A stretch of DNA of 64,000 nucleotides. Origin: Pseudofrankia sp. DC12. Lineage in GTDB: Bacteria > Actinomycetota > Actinomycetes > Frankiales > Frankiaceae. Positions 53,859 to 62,198 of the stretch are shown piece after piece (the first letter of the stretch is position 1; each line of letters starts with the position of its first letter). The translations under genes and the position numbers were made by a program. Under the pieces are notes generated by a model, which had not been told where the DNA came from, searched no databases, and saw only the letters and a program-made list of their open reading frames with translations. Location: contig NZ_KQ031391.1 of the NCBI RefSeq assembly GCF_000966285.1, forward strand, positions 6,014,430 through 6,078,429. The letters run 5' to 3'.

Positions 53859-54776
53859 TCATGGCGTCGCGGCCAGGCCCAGGACGCGCGCGGCGTTCTC
53901 CCGCAGGAACTTCGGCCACACGTCGTCCTTCAGCGGGACCTGGCGCATCTCCGTCATGATCCGGTCGAGGGAGAGGCCCATCGGGAAGTAGCCCCCGTAG
54001 AGGATCCGGTCCGCGCCCCGGGTGTTGGCGTAGTCGAGGATCGCCGCCGGGTAGTAGCGCGGGGAGAACGCGCTGGTCGAGTAGTACAGGTTCGGCCACT
54101 TGAGCATGAGCTTCACGGCCAGGTCGGTCCACGGCTCGGCGCCGTGGCGCATCACGAACACCAGCTCGGGGAAGTCGTACATGACCTGGTCGATCAGCTC
54201 GACGCGCTGGCACATCGACGGCACCCGGGGCCCGGCGATGCCGACCGTCACGAAGATGGGGATCCCCAGCTCGACGCACTTGGCGTAGACCGGGTACATC
54301 AGCGGCGCGTCGATGGCGACCTGCGGCGACCCGCCGTGCGGGAAGACGGTGGCGGCTCGCACGCCCCACCGCTCGTGCGCCCGGACGAGGGCGCGAATCC
54401 CGTCCATGCCCTGGTTGGGGTCGCAGGTCCACGAGCCGACGAACCGGTCCGGGTGCTCGGTGAGCGCGCGCTCGGCGGCCTCGGTGTTCGCGCTCGTGCT
54501 GATCAGCGCGGTCTCGATGCCGTGCCGGTCCAGCTCGCCGAGGACGAGCCCGACCGGGTCCTCGTCGTCCGGGAGGTGGCTGGCCGGCACGTCGTGGAAC
54601 ATGTAGGACGCCGGCATCACGAACTCGTCGCGTGACTGCCGGTCACGCAGGGAGGACCGGATCTGCCGGTACAGCGCGGCCGGGTCCTGGGGGAGCCCGA
54701 CCATCGTGTCGATCACGCCGAGGCCGGGCGGCCAGGGCTGGCCGGTCGTGGCGGGGGGCGAGAACGTGGAGACCAC
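53859..54776 (-). CDS. Amidohydrolase-2 family hydrolase
   Basis: 305 residues. It starts STFSPPATTGQPW and has VIDTMVG, then AATVFPHGGSPQVAIDAPLM, VMRHGAEPWTDLAVKLML and ILYGGYFPMGLSLDRIMTEM. The usual DxHxH is not obvious (IDTMVG), so the metal site may be altered. First gene of the leftward operon with the two dehydrogenases. I set the start at GTG 54776, six bases after GGAAGG, rather than the frame opening at 54914, which lies in promoter DNA. Confidence 0.85.
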   Translation of the reverse strand: MVSTFSPPATTGQPWPPGLGVIDTMVGLPQDPAALYRQIRSSLRDRQSRDEFVMPASYMFHDVPASHLPDDEDPVGLVLGELDRHGIETALISTSANTEAAERALTEHPDRFVGSWTCDPNQGMDGIRALVRAHERWGVRAATVFPHGGSPQVAIDAPLMYPVYAKCVELGIPIFVTVGIAGPRVPSMCQRVELIDQVMYDFPELVFVMRHGAEPWTDLAVKLMLKWPNLYYSTSAFSPRYYPAAILDYANTRGADRILYGGYFPMGLSLDRIMTEMRQVPLKDDVWPKFLRENAARVLGLAATP

Positions 54777-54936
54777 CTCGTACCTTCCGTGCCGGGGGTG
54801 CCGCAGCCGGAGCGCGCACCGAAGAGCGGGGCTGGGAGCGCCGCGGTGCCGGCCATCGCGGGTGGCGGCGTCCTGACAGGAGCGGCGGCGGTCGTCCTGG
54901 CTGGATTGACCCAACCATAGCCCGTCCTTACTATCT

Positions 54937-54958
54937 ATGTCGACGTCGATATCGACAT
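54937..54958. promoter_or_regulatory. Inverted repeat (site C) between divergent units
   Basis: ATGTCGA (54937-54943) and TCGACAT (54952-54958) flank CGTCGATA. TTACTATC stands just left, as at site B. It serves the amidohydrolase operon leftward and the LLM remnant rightward. Confidence 0.5.
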
Positions 54959-55002
54959 GTGCACCTTACCCGTGACCGTGGTGTGTGCGGGAGGGTGGGC
55001 GG

Positions 55003-55340
55003 ATGACGACGCAGCAGACCGGCGGTGGCGAGCTCCTCACGGAGCTGGGCTTCTACGCGCTCGCGGGGCACAGGGCGACCCCGCGCGACCCGGCTGGCGA
55101 GGTGCGCCAGGCCGAGCGGCTCGGCATCGGGGCCGCGTTCATCCCGGAGCGGTTCAGCACCAAGGAGGCCGCGTCAACGGCTGGGATCCGGCCGTGCTGG
55201 ACCGGTCTCGCGCCGACCCGTTCGTGAAGGGCTTCCGGGGCAGCCGCGACGCGCACGCTACGCAGGACCAGCTCGAACACGTCGCCACGCTGATCCCGCC
55301 GGACTGGTTGCGCCGGCGTCCCAGGCCGTCAGGCCGGCCG
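55003..55340 (+). pseudogene. LLM oxidoreductase, N- and C-terminal scraps joined
   Basis: ATG 55003 gives ELGFYALAGHRATPRDPAGE and QAERLGIGAAFIPERFSTKE, the start of an F420-type LLM enzyme. After about 57 codons the frame shifts to GWDPAVLDRSRADPFVKGFR and QLEHVATLIPPDWL, which belongs near the end of the same family. About 220 residues are deleted. Confidence 0.65.
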
Positions 55341-55357
55341 GACGAGCGCGCGCACCA

Positions 55358-55626
55358 AGGTATGTCGCGCGTTACGGCGAGGCGCCGCCGCTGTGGCCGA
55401 ACGCGATCCCGGTCCTGGCCTATGACACGGCCCGGGTGCTGGCCGCCGGCCTGTTCCGGGCGCCGACGCTCTCCGGCCCCGGCCTGAAGGAAGGCCTGGA
55501 GCGCATCCGCTTCATGCCGAGCACGACCGGCGGGCCGCGTACGTACATCGCCGAGTCGCCCCACGAGCACGGGATGTTCCGTGGCGACTGGCTGCTCTAC
55601 GGCCGGGTCCGCAACGAGAAGCTGGA
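55358..55626 (+). pseudogene. ABC substrate-binding protein, C-terminal fragment
   Basis: YVARYGEAPPLWPNAIPVLA, ARVLAAGLFRAPTLSGPGLK, IRFMPSTTGGPRTYIAESPH and GDWLLYGRVRNEKLE form the last 90 residues of a Peripla_BP_6-type protein, the family of the gene at 15.9 kb. No N-terminal part is present. Confidence 0.6.
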
Positions 55627-55803
55627 GTGCGGGTCGTCCGGGAATGGCGACGCGGCACCGCGCTCGACGACGCCGTCACCGTCTTCGAAGGCAGGCCGGA
55701 GGATGTCTCGGTCGGCGCCCGCCACGACCCGACCGAGGGCTTCACCCGCGACTTCTTCTACCGGAACGTCGACTTCTACCGCACCGAGAAGTTCCTGCGG
55801 ACG
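55627..55803 (+). pseudogene. Prolyl-oligopeptidase segment, inverted
   Basis: RVVREWRRGTALDDAVTVFE, GRPEDVSVGARHDPTEGFTR and DFFYRNVDFYRTEKFL continue exactly where the leftward S9 fragment breaks off (SLTTSGYP), but on the opposite strand. A short inversion separated them. Confidence 0.6.
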
Positions 55804-56371
55804 GGTAGCCGGAAGTGGTCAGCGAGCTCGGACCGAAGTCGGTGCCGACGTAGACCCGGCCCTCGTCGATCCAGCTGGCCGCGTTCTTGGCCTCGGCCAG
55901 GACGAAGCCGTCCGCCACGAAGGACTTCGTGACCAGGTCGAACTCGCGGACGACCGTGGCGTCCGCGCCGCCGCGGGACAGCTCGACGAGGGCCAGCCGG
56001 TTGCCGGGGCGCGACACCCGCGCGCCGTGCCACACCCAGTTCTCGCCCTCCCGGTCGGCGAGCGCGTCGACGTCGAGGACCACCTCCCAGTCCGGGGCGG
56101 CGTCGCGGTACGACCCGAACGAGGTGCGCCGCCACAGGCCACGCGGATGGGCTGCGTCGCGCCAGAAGTTGTAGAGGTACTCGCCTCTCGTGACCGGGTA
56201 GGGAATCCGGCCGTCCGCGTCGAGCACCTCGCGCAGCTGGTCGCGCAGCTCGGCGAACCTGGCGGACGGGGTGAGCTCGGCGAACGTCCGCGCGTTGCGG
56301 TCCCGCACCCAGGCGAGCGCGGCCTGTCCGAGCACGTCCTCAAGCCAACGATGCGGATCGTCCTGCGCCAC
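55804..56371 (-). pseudogene. Prolyl-oligopeptidase (S9) N-terminal fragment
   Basis: GTG 56371 starts VAQDDPHRWLEDVLGQAALA, the S9 N-terminal signature, followed by the propeller start (YLYNFWRDAAHPRGLWRRTS, VVLDVDALADREGENWVWHG, KSFVADGFVLAEAKNAASWI). About 188 residues remain out of roughly 700, with no catalytic Ser domain. The break coincides with the inverted segment. Confidence 0.7.
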
Positions 56372-56746
56372 CCGCCAAGTCTGCCTGAATATGCCGCCAT
56401 ATCCGACCCGTCCCGCCACGCTCGCCCGCGGCGCCGAGACGGCTGGTTCGCGGGCGAGCATCGCTGTGATCGGTGACCATCCGCGCAGCGTCTCGCGGGG
56501 GCAGGGCGGCGGTTGGGCGGCTCCACCGACGCGCGGCGTGGCCGGCCCCTCGCACATCACCCATGATTGCGCGAGCCTGATCCGCTTTTGTGGCGCGTTG
56601 GGTGTCTTGTCGTTACTGTCTGATTCGTATTCGCCGCCGGTCCTGGGGAGGGGCCAGCCCGACCGCCGCGCGCGTTCGGGTCGGTGGTCGGCGCGCAGGT
56701 CAGATCGTCGCGATGGGTTCTCGCGACCGCACCTGGGCGGGGTCAC

Positions 56747-57496
56747 ATGGGGCAATGGGAAGATCCGTCACCGGACGCGGAGGCCACCGAGGCGTCAGAC
56801 GGCGGCGCTCGCCGAGGCGAGGCCGACACTGTCGACATCCTGCGCGCCGAGGCTCCCAGCACTGGGCGTTTCGACGGCGACCTTTACGACGTCGACCGTC
56901 CGGAGGTCATGGGCTACTGGGAGGGCGAGGTCGCCGGCCACGACGAGGCATTCGTGCCGCGGGCGGCCGGCACCGCCGGGGTGATCCCCGCCGCGGCCAG
57001 GTTCGGTCGCCATCGCGACGAGGACGATGACCCGGCGCACCGGCGGGCCATGTTCGTGTGGCGCTCGGCGGTCGTGACGAGCCTGGTGCTCGTGCTCGTG
57101 CTGATCGTCGTCAGCGTGGTCACCACCATCCACAGCGGCGGTGCCAGGACGGACGCCAGCACGGCGCCGCCAGACAGCTTCGCGAGCGCGGCTGCCTCGG
57201 CCGCCGAGACCGCCCCGGCCGCGGACGCCACGAGCGCGGCGCCGGTGGACGCGGTCCCGCCGGCCGGCGGCCCGGCCCCGGATGGGATCTCGGCCCCGCC
57301 GACGTTCGCCCAACAGGTCGCCGCGGCGGCACCCGGCGGCGCGGGCACCGGATCGGGCGGCGGCGCGGCGCCCGCCCGGCCGAGGCCGTCCGCGGGCCCG
57401 GTCAGCGCCGGGCCGCCCCGGTCCGCGCCCCGGTGCGGCCCCGTCGCCACCGTGCTGTTCCTGTTCTGGACCCTGCTGGGTCTCGGGCCCTGCTGA
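56747..57496 (+). CDS. Single-pass membrane protein with Ala/Pro-rich outer part
   Basis: 249 residues: an acidic cytosolic part (about 105 residues), one strong transmembrane helix (SAVVTSLVLVLVLIVVSVVT, about 108-128), then about 100 residues of Ala/Pro/Gly-rich linker and a final hydrophobic stretch (VATVLFLFWTLLGLGPC). No domain recognised. ATG 56747 has only a weak GGGGCGGGG upstream. Confidence 0.55.
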   Translation: MGQWEDPSPDAEATEASDGGARRGEADTVDILRAEAPSTGRFDGDLYDVDRPEVMGYWEGEVAGHDEAFVPRAAGTAGVIPAAARFGRHRDEDDDPAHRRAMFVWRSAVVTSLVLVLVLIVVSVVTTIHSGGARTDASTAPPDSFASAAASAAETAPAADATSAAPVDAVPPAGGPAPDGISAPPTFAQQVAAAAPGGAGTGSGGGAAPARPRPSAGPVSAGPPRSAPRCGPVATVLFLFWTLLGLGPC

Positions 57497-57511
57497 GCGG
57501 ATTCCCCGCCC

Positions 57512-58246
57512 TCACCGGTCAGCGAGCAGCGCGAGGATCCTTTTCATGGCGTCGTCGCGGGCGGCGTCGTCGAAGGCGGGCGTACCGGGCCAGAAGAAGG
57601 CATGCGCAACTCCCGGGTAGATAACCAGCTCGTGCCGCACGTCATTCGAGCGCAGCGCCGTCGAGATCTTCTCCAGCTCGTCGGCGTCGATGAGCGAGTC
57701 GTTCCCGCCGTAAAGACAGAGCAGCTGGCCGGTGATATTCGGTGTCAGCGCCAGGGTGGGCTCGGGACGGCTGAGCGGGATCTCGGTGGTCGGGATCCAG
57801 CCGCCATACAGGACGGCCGTGCGGGAGATGGGAAGCGTAGCCGCGGCCAGATAGGCAAGATGCCCGCCAGCGCTGAATCCCACCATGGCGACGTCACGGA
57901 CCAGGTAACGGTCGGTCAGCGCCGTCATGGTGGCCTTTACGTCGGCGATCGCGTCGGCGCGGGTCAGCCGGTGCAACAGGGCGAAACCCTCGCGCCGCCC
58001 GTCGTCGTCCCGTGGCAAAAAACAGCCCGCCTCGGCGTCACGGTGGTAGAACTCGGGCGCGACCACCACGTGCCCGGCCGCGGCGATCTCGTCGACGACG
58101 GACCGGATATCCGGATTCACCCCGAACAGCTCGTGGGCCACGATCACCCCGACCGGCGCCGGCTCGCCCTCGGGCCGAGCGAGATAGCCGGCCATCGCGG
58201 TGCCGTCCGGCACCGGAATCTCGATTCGCTCCCGAAGAATGTCCAT
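57512..58246 (-). CDS. Dienelactone-hydrolase-family protein with Ser nucleophile
   Basis: 244 residues, alpha/beta hydrolase. IPVPDGTAMAGYLARPEG and GVIVAHELFGVNPDIRSVVD are family marks; the nucleophile elbow is VGFSAGGH, with Ser where classical dienelactone hydrolases use Cys. Asp in YGGNDSLIDADE and His in PGVAHAFFWPG complete the triad. The substrate may be a simple ester or lactone. It is divergent from an XRE regulator 77 bases away, which probably controls it. ATG 58246; no clear SD. Confidence 0.9.
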   Translation of the reverse strand: MDILRERIEIPVPDGTAMAGYLARPEGEPAPVGVIVAHELFGVNPDIRSVVDEIAAAGHVVVAPEFYHRDAEAGCFLPRDDDGRREGFALLHRLTRADAIADVKATMTALTDRYLVRDVAMVGFSAGGHLAYLAAATLPISRTAVLYGGWIPTTEIPLSRPEPTLALTPNITGQLLCLYGGNDSLIDADELEKISTALRSNDVRHELVIYPGVAHAFFWPGTPAFDDAARDDAMKRILALLADR

Positions 58247-58311
58247 GCGGCCCAGTCTCGGCAACGCCCCCGGCCGTAACCACAGCACGCCTTTACCAGC
58301 ATCGGCGTGAC

Positions 58312-58317
58312 TATGCT
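58312..58317 (+). promoter_or_regulatory. -10 box of a leaderless gene
   Basis: TATGCT ends six bases before ATG 58324. Confidence 0.5.
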
Positions 58318-58323
58318 TCCCGC

Positions 58324-59154
58324 ATGGAGTCCGACCGAGACCCGGTCACGTTGGGTGATCTCCTGCGGTCCCGGCGCGCCCGGCTCAGCCCCGCGGCCGT
58401 GGGCCTGCCGCCGGGAGTGCGACGCCGCACGCCCGGGCTGCGCCGCGAGGAGGTCGCCCAGCTCGCGAACCTGTCGCCCACCTACTACGCCTTCCTCGAA
58501 CAGGGCCGCCAGGTCCGCCCCTCCGCGCAGGTTCTCGACGCCCTCGCGGGCGCGCTGCGGCTGAACGCCGCGGAACGCCAGTACCTCGATGTGCTCGCGA
58601 ACGGCCGGCCGGCCAGCGCCCAGCCGCCCCGCGCGCCCGGGCGCCGGGCCGAAGCACCGGTCGAGACGATCTCGGCGGACGTCGTGGACCTCGTCCAGCG
58701 GCTCGATCCGCATCCGACCATCGTCAAGGGACGCCGCTGGGATGTCCTCGCGTCGAACCCCGCGGCGCGCGAGCTGTTCACCGACTGGGAATCCCGCCCG
58801 CCCGAGGACCGGAACCTGGTGCGGTGGATGTTCAGCGGCGGCGAGGCGAGGCGGGTCTACCTCGACTGGGAACGGGAGGCACGCGCCATGCTCGGCCGGT
58901 TCCGGCTGGCCACCGCGGCGCACCTGAACGAACCGAACATCGCCGCCCTCGTCGCCGAGCTTCAGCGCGACAGCGCGCACGTGCGGCGGTGGTGGCTGGA
59001 GCACGACGTCGTCTCGATCGGCAGCGGCGTGAAGCTGCTGCGCCATCCACGCCTCGGCCCGCTGGAGTACTCACACGTCGTGCTCCAGGTCGCGGACCGG
59101 CCGCAGCAGACCCTGGTCACCTACACCCCGCGGACCAGCGGGCTGACCGACTGA
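58324..59154 (+). CDS. XRE-family regulator with MmyB-like ligand domain
   Basis: 276 residues. HTH at about 10-75 (LGDLLRSRRARLSPAAVGLP, GLRREEVAQLANLSPTYYAF, LEQGRQVRPSAQVLDALAGA) and a C-terminal PAS-like domain (PTIVKGRRWDVLASNPAARE, MLGRFRLATAAHLNEPNIAA, GVKLLRHPRLGPLEYSHVVL). MmyB-type regulators probably bind fatty acids or similar ligands. Leaderless start at ATG 58324. It controls, by position, the divergent hydrolase. Confidence 0.92.
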   Translation: MESDRDPVTLGDLLRSRRARLSPAAVGLPPGVRRRTPGLRREEVAQLANLSPTYYAFLEQGRQVRPSAQVLDALAGALRLNAAERQYLDVLANGRPASAQPPRAPGRRAEAPVETISADVVDLVQRLDPHPTIVKGRRWDVLASNPAARELFTDWESRPPEDRNLVRWMFSGGEARRVYLDWEREARAMLGRFRLATAAHLNEPNIAALVAELQRDSAHVRRWWLEHDVVSIGSGVKLLRHPRLGPLEYSHVVLQVADRPQQTLVTYTPRTSGLTD

Positions 59155-59243
59155 ATGCGTGGCTGGATCGGCGTACCGTGCGGTCAGCCGGCGTATTCAC
59201 GCGCCCGGTAGACCGGACACGGATGGCCCGGTGCCCGGCGACA

Positions 59244-59249
59244 TAGCAT
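59244..59249 (+). promoter_or_regulatory. -10 box of a leaderless gene
   Basis: TAGCAT ends six bases before ATG 59256. Confidence 0.5.
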
Positions 59250-59255
59250 CACTCC

Positions 59256-59720
59256 ATGCTCGACCCGGGTACCCGCGTTCCGGCCTTCACGCTGCCGGAC
59301 CAGGACGGTGAGCCGGTCTCCTCGACGGCGTTCGCGGGGCACTGGGTGCTGCTGTGGTGGTATCCCAGGGCCGGGTCGCCCGGCTGCACGATCGAGGGCC
59401 AGGAGCTTCGCGACCGCGCCGAGCAGTTCCGGGCGGCCGGCTGCCTCATCGTCGGCCTGTCTTTCGACACTCCCACGGAGAACAGGACCTGGGCACAGGA
59501 GCAGGGCTTCGAGTTCCCGCTGCTGTCGGATGTGGACCACGCCGTGGGGCGCCTTTTCGGGGTCGAGCGTGACCCGGACGACCAGTACGCCGCGTTTCCG
59601 CTTCGGGTGTCCTGCCTGGTCGATCCCGCGGGCGTCGTCCGCAGGACGTACGCGGTCGCGGGCGTCCAGGAACACGCGGTCTCCGTACTGTCCACGCTCA
59701 CGGCGCTGGGCCGGCCATGA
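59256..59720 (+). CDS. Peroxiredoxin (BCP/AhpC-TSA type)
   Basis: 154 residues, thioredoxin fold. FTLPDQDGEPVSS, the peroxidatic site PRAGSPGCTIEGQELRD (Cys about residue 44), and LIVGLSFDTPTENRTWAQEQ are the BCP signature; the resolving Cys may be the later CLVDPAG. It reduces peroxides with thioredoxin. Leaderless start as shown by the -10 box. A start codon for the next fragment comes four bases after its stop. Confidence 0.9.
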   Translation: MLDPGTRVPAFTLPDQDGEPVSSTAFAGHWVLLWWYPRAGSPGCTIEGQELRDRAEQFRAAGCLIVGLSFDTPTENRTWAQEQGFEFPLLSDVDHAVGRLFGVERDPDDQYAAFPLRVSCLVDPAGVVRRTYAVAGVQEHAVSVLSTLTALGRP

Positions 59721-59723
59721 GTC

Positions 59724-59925
59724 ATGAGTGAGGACGCTCCGGCAGTGGCTGTCCCGTCCCCGCGGTCCGGCCACCGGCCGTACCGGCCACACCAGCCGGC
59801 GCGCCCGCTGCACACAAGCGCCACCGGCGCGCCCGCCGACCCGGCGACCGACGCGGCAGAGCTCGCCGACCAGGTGGCCACGGTCGCGCGCGGTGGTGCG
59901 CGGGCCGCGGTGCTCGACATATGCG
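59724..59925 (+). pseudogene. 5' stub fused to the araB end
   Basis: ATG 59724 gives MSEDAPAVAVPSPRSGHRPY, ADPATDAAELADQVATVARG and GARAAVLDICAG, a protein-like start that runs into the complement of araB. The family is not recognised. Reading continues to 60110 but only on the araB antisense. Confidence 0.35.
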
Positions 59926-59927
59926 CC

Positions 59928-61221
59928 GGGTGCCGAAGGCGGTGGCCTCCAGCAGCGCCCGGTAGACGTGCTCGGGCCGGGTCGCCGGGGTCAGGCCGAC
60001 GATCACTCCGGAGAGGGTGTGGTCGACGAGGATCGACCGGTTGCCGTTCATCCAGTCGAGGGCGAGCAGCCCGTGGGCACCGACCGGCTCGTCGGCGGTC
60101 AGCGCGGTGAGGTGCTGGTGCACCGAGGTCCCGGCGGCCCGCGCGGCGTGGCGGTAGGAGTCGGGCAGGTGGTGCTCGGCCCACCAGGCGAAGATGTCGC
60201 CGACGCCGGACTGGCCGGCCTCGTAGCCATAGCGGCCGACGATGATGCCGCCGTCGACGACGCCGCACATCCCGGGCACGTCGGCGAGCGTGTCGGCGGA
60301 CATGACATGGCAGGTGGACGTGCCCATCACGGCAAGCAGGTGGCCGGGCTCGGTGACTCCCACCGCGGGGGCGCTGACGTGGGCGTCCACGTTGCCGGCC
60401 GCGACGACGGTGCCGGCCGGCAGGCCGGTCCAGCCGGCGGCGCGGGCGGCCAGGCATCCGGCCGGGTCGCCGAGCGGGAGCAGGCGGGTGGACAGGCGGG
60501 TGTCCGCGTAGTCGGCGAATTCGGGGCTGAGGGCGGCGAAGAAGTCCCGGCTCGGGTAGGCGCCGTCCTGGAAGATCCCTTTGTAGCCTGCGGTGCAGGC
60601 GTTGCGGGTCTCGACGCCGGTGAGCTGCCAGACGATCCAGTCGGCGGCCTCGATCCAGCGTTCGGCCGCGGCGTAGACGTCAGGGTCCTCCTCCAGGACC
60701 TGCAGCGCCTTGGCGACCTGCCACTCGCTGGAGATCTTGCCGCCATAGCGGGCGATCCAGGGTTCGGCGCGTTCGTGGGCGAGGGCGTTGACCCGGTCCG
60801 CGTGCGGCTGGGCGGCATGGTGCTTCCACAGCTTCGGCCAGGCATGGGGCCGGTCGGCATAACGGGGCAGCTCGCACAGTGGGGTGCCGGCCGCGGTCGT
60901 CGGGAGCACGGTGCAGGCGGTGAAGTCCGTGCCGACGCCGATGACCCGGGCGGGGTCGACGCCCGCGTCGCGCACCGCCGCGGGGACCGCCGTCGTGAGG
61001 ACCGCGACCCAGTCGCGCGGGTTCTGCAGCGCCCAGTCCGGCGGCAGCGCCCGGCCGCCTGGAAACTGCGCGTCGAGCACGCCGTCGGGGTAGGCGTGCA
61101 CCGCTGTCGCCAGCTCGTGGCCGTCGCGGACGCGGATCACGCTGGCGCGGCCGGACAGGGTTCCGAAGTCGACGCCGACGACGTAGGCGTCCCCGGCGGC
61201 GGGCTCGGTGGTGGCGGTAAT
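59928..61221 (-). pseudogene. araB: L-ribulokinase, 3'-truncated, no standard start codon
   Basis: Phosphorylates L-ribulose in arabinose use. The FGGY N-terminus is clear ([19 protein letters not shown]), as are [49 protein letters not shown] and LLALDWMNGNRSILVD. The frame ends the family match at LLEATAFGTR (59928) instead of about 130 residues later; noise follows to a stop at 59722. Between the araA stop and FGGY no ATG, GTG, TTG or CTG exists; ATT 61221, after GAGGAG, is the only initiator in the right place. Confidence 0.75.
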
Positions 61222-61254
61222 GGCGCTCCTCGCGCGGGATGGGCGGGGCGTCGG

Positions 61255-62198
61255 CTAGCGGCGGCGGTCGAGGCTGAAGTGCAGGTCGTTCAGCCGCAGG
61301 TCCCCGACGAAGGAGCGGACGGTGGTGCCCCCGTCGATGAGCGCCAGCTCGACGCTCGTCATGCTGGCGAACATGTCGAGCATGTCGACGTCCACCGCGG
61401 TGCTCAGGACGGTGTGGTGCGGCCCGCCGGCGGTCAGCCAGCACTCCGCGGACGTGGGCAGGTCCGGCCGCGGGGCCCACACCGCGCAGGCGACCGGAAG
61501 CCTCGGCAGCGCGCGGTCGGGCTCGACGACCTCGATGGTGTTGGCCACCAGCCGGAACCGGTCGCCCAGGTCGCAGAGCCCCACCACGACGCCGGGCCCG
61601 GGCGCCGCGGTGAACCGCAGCCGGACCGGGTCCGCGCCCCCCGATGCTCAACGGGTGGATCTCGACGCTCGGCCGGCCGGCCGCGATCGTCGGGCAGACC
61701 TCCAGCATGTGGGCGCCGAGGATGCGCTGCGGCCCTGGGCCCAGGTGGTAGGTGTAGTCCTCCATGAACGAGGTGCCGCCGGGCAGGCCGGCGCCCATCG
61801 CCTTGACGGCCCGCAGCAGCAGGGCGGTCTTCCAGTCGCCCTCGCCGCCGAAGCCGTAGCCGTCCGCCATCAGCCGCTGTACCGCGAGGCCCGGTAGCTG
61901 GCGCAGCCCGCCGAGGTCCTCGAAGTTCGTGGTGAAGGCGCGGTAGCCGCCGGCGGTGAGGAACTCGCGCAGCCCGGCCTCGACCCGGGCGGCGTAGCGC
62001 AGCGACTCATGTCGCTGTCCGCCGGCGCGCAGCTGGGGCGCGACGGGTCTGGATGTAGCCGAACTCCCGGTCGCCGTGCGCGGCCTGGTTGAGGTTCATG
62101 AAGTCCATGTCGAGGCTGTCCCAGGGCAGCGCCTGGTTGGCCTGGGTGTGCAGGTGCAGGAGCGGCTTGTCGAGCGCCTCCAGGCCGCGGATCCACAT
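61255..62198 (-). pseudogene. araA: L-arabinose isomerase, deleted and frameshifted
   Basis: Converts L-arabinose to L-ribulose. Segments in order: [19 protein letters not shown] to [12 protein letters not shown] (62198 to about 62055); a deletion of about 110 codons; [55 protein letters not shown] and IHPLSIGG; then a sixth G in the run 61637-61642 shifts frame; then [20 protein letters not shown] to the stop at 61255. The metal-ligand Glu and His of [21 protein letters not shown] and [10 protein letters not shown] remain. Its N-terminal 80 or so residues are replaced by LacI sequence. Confidence 0.85.
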
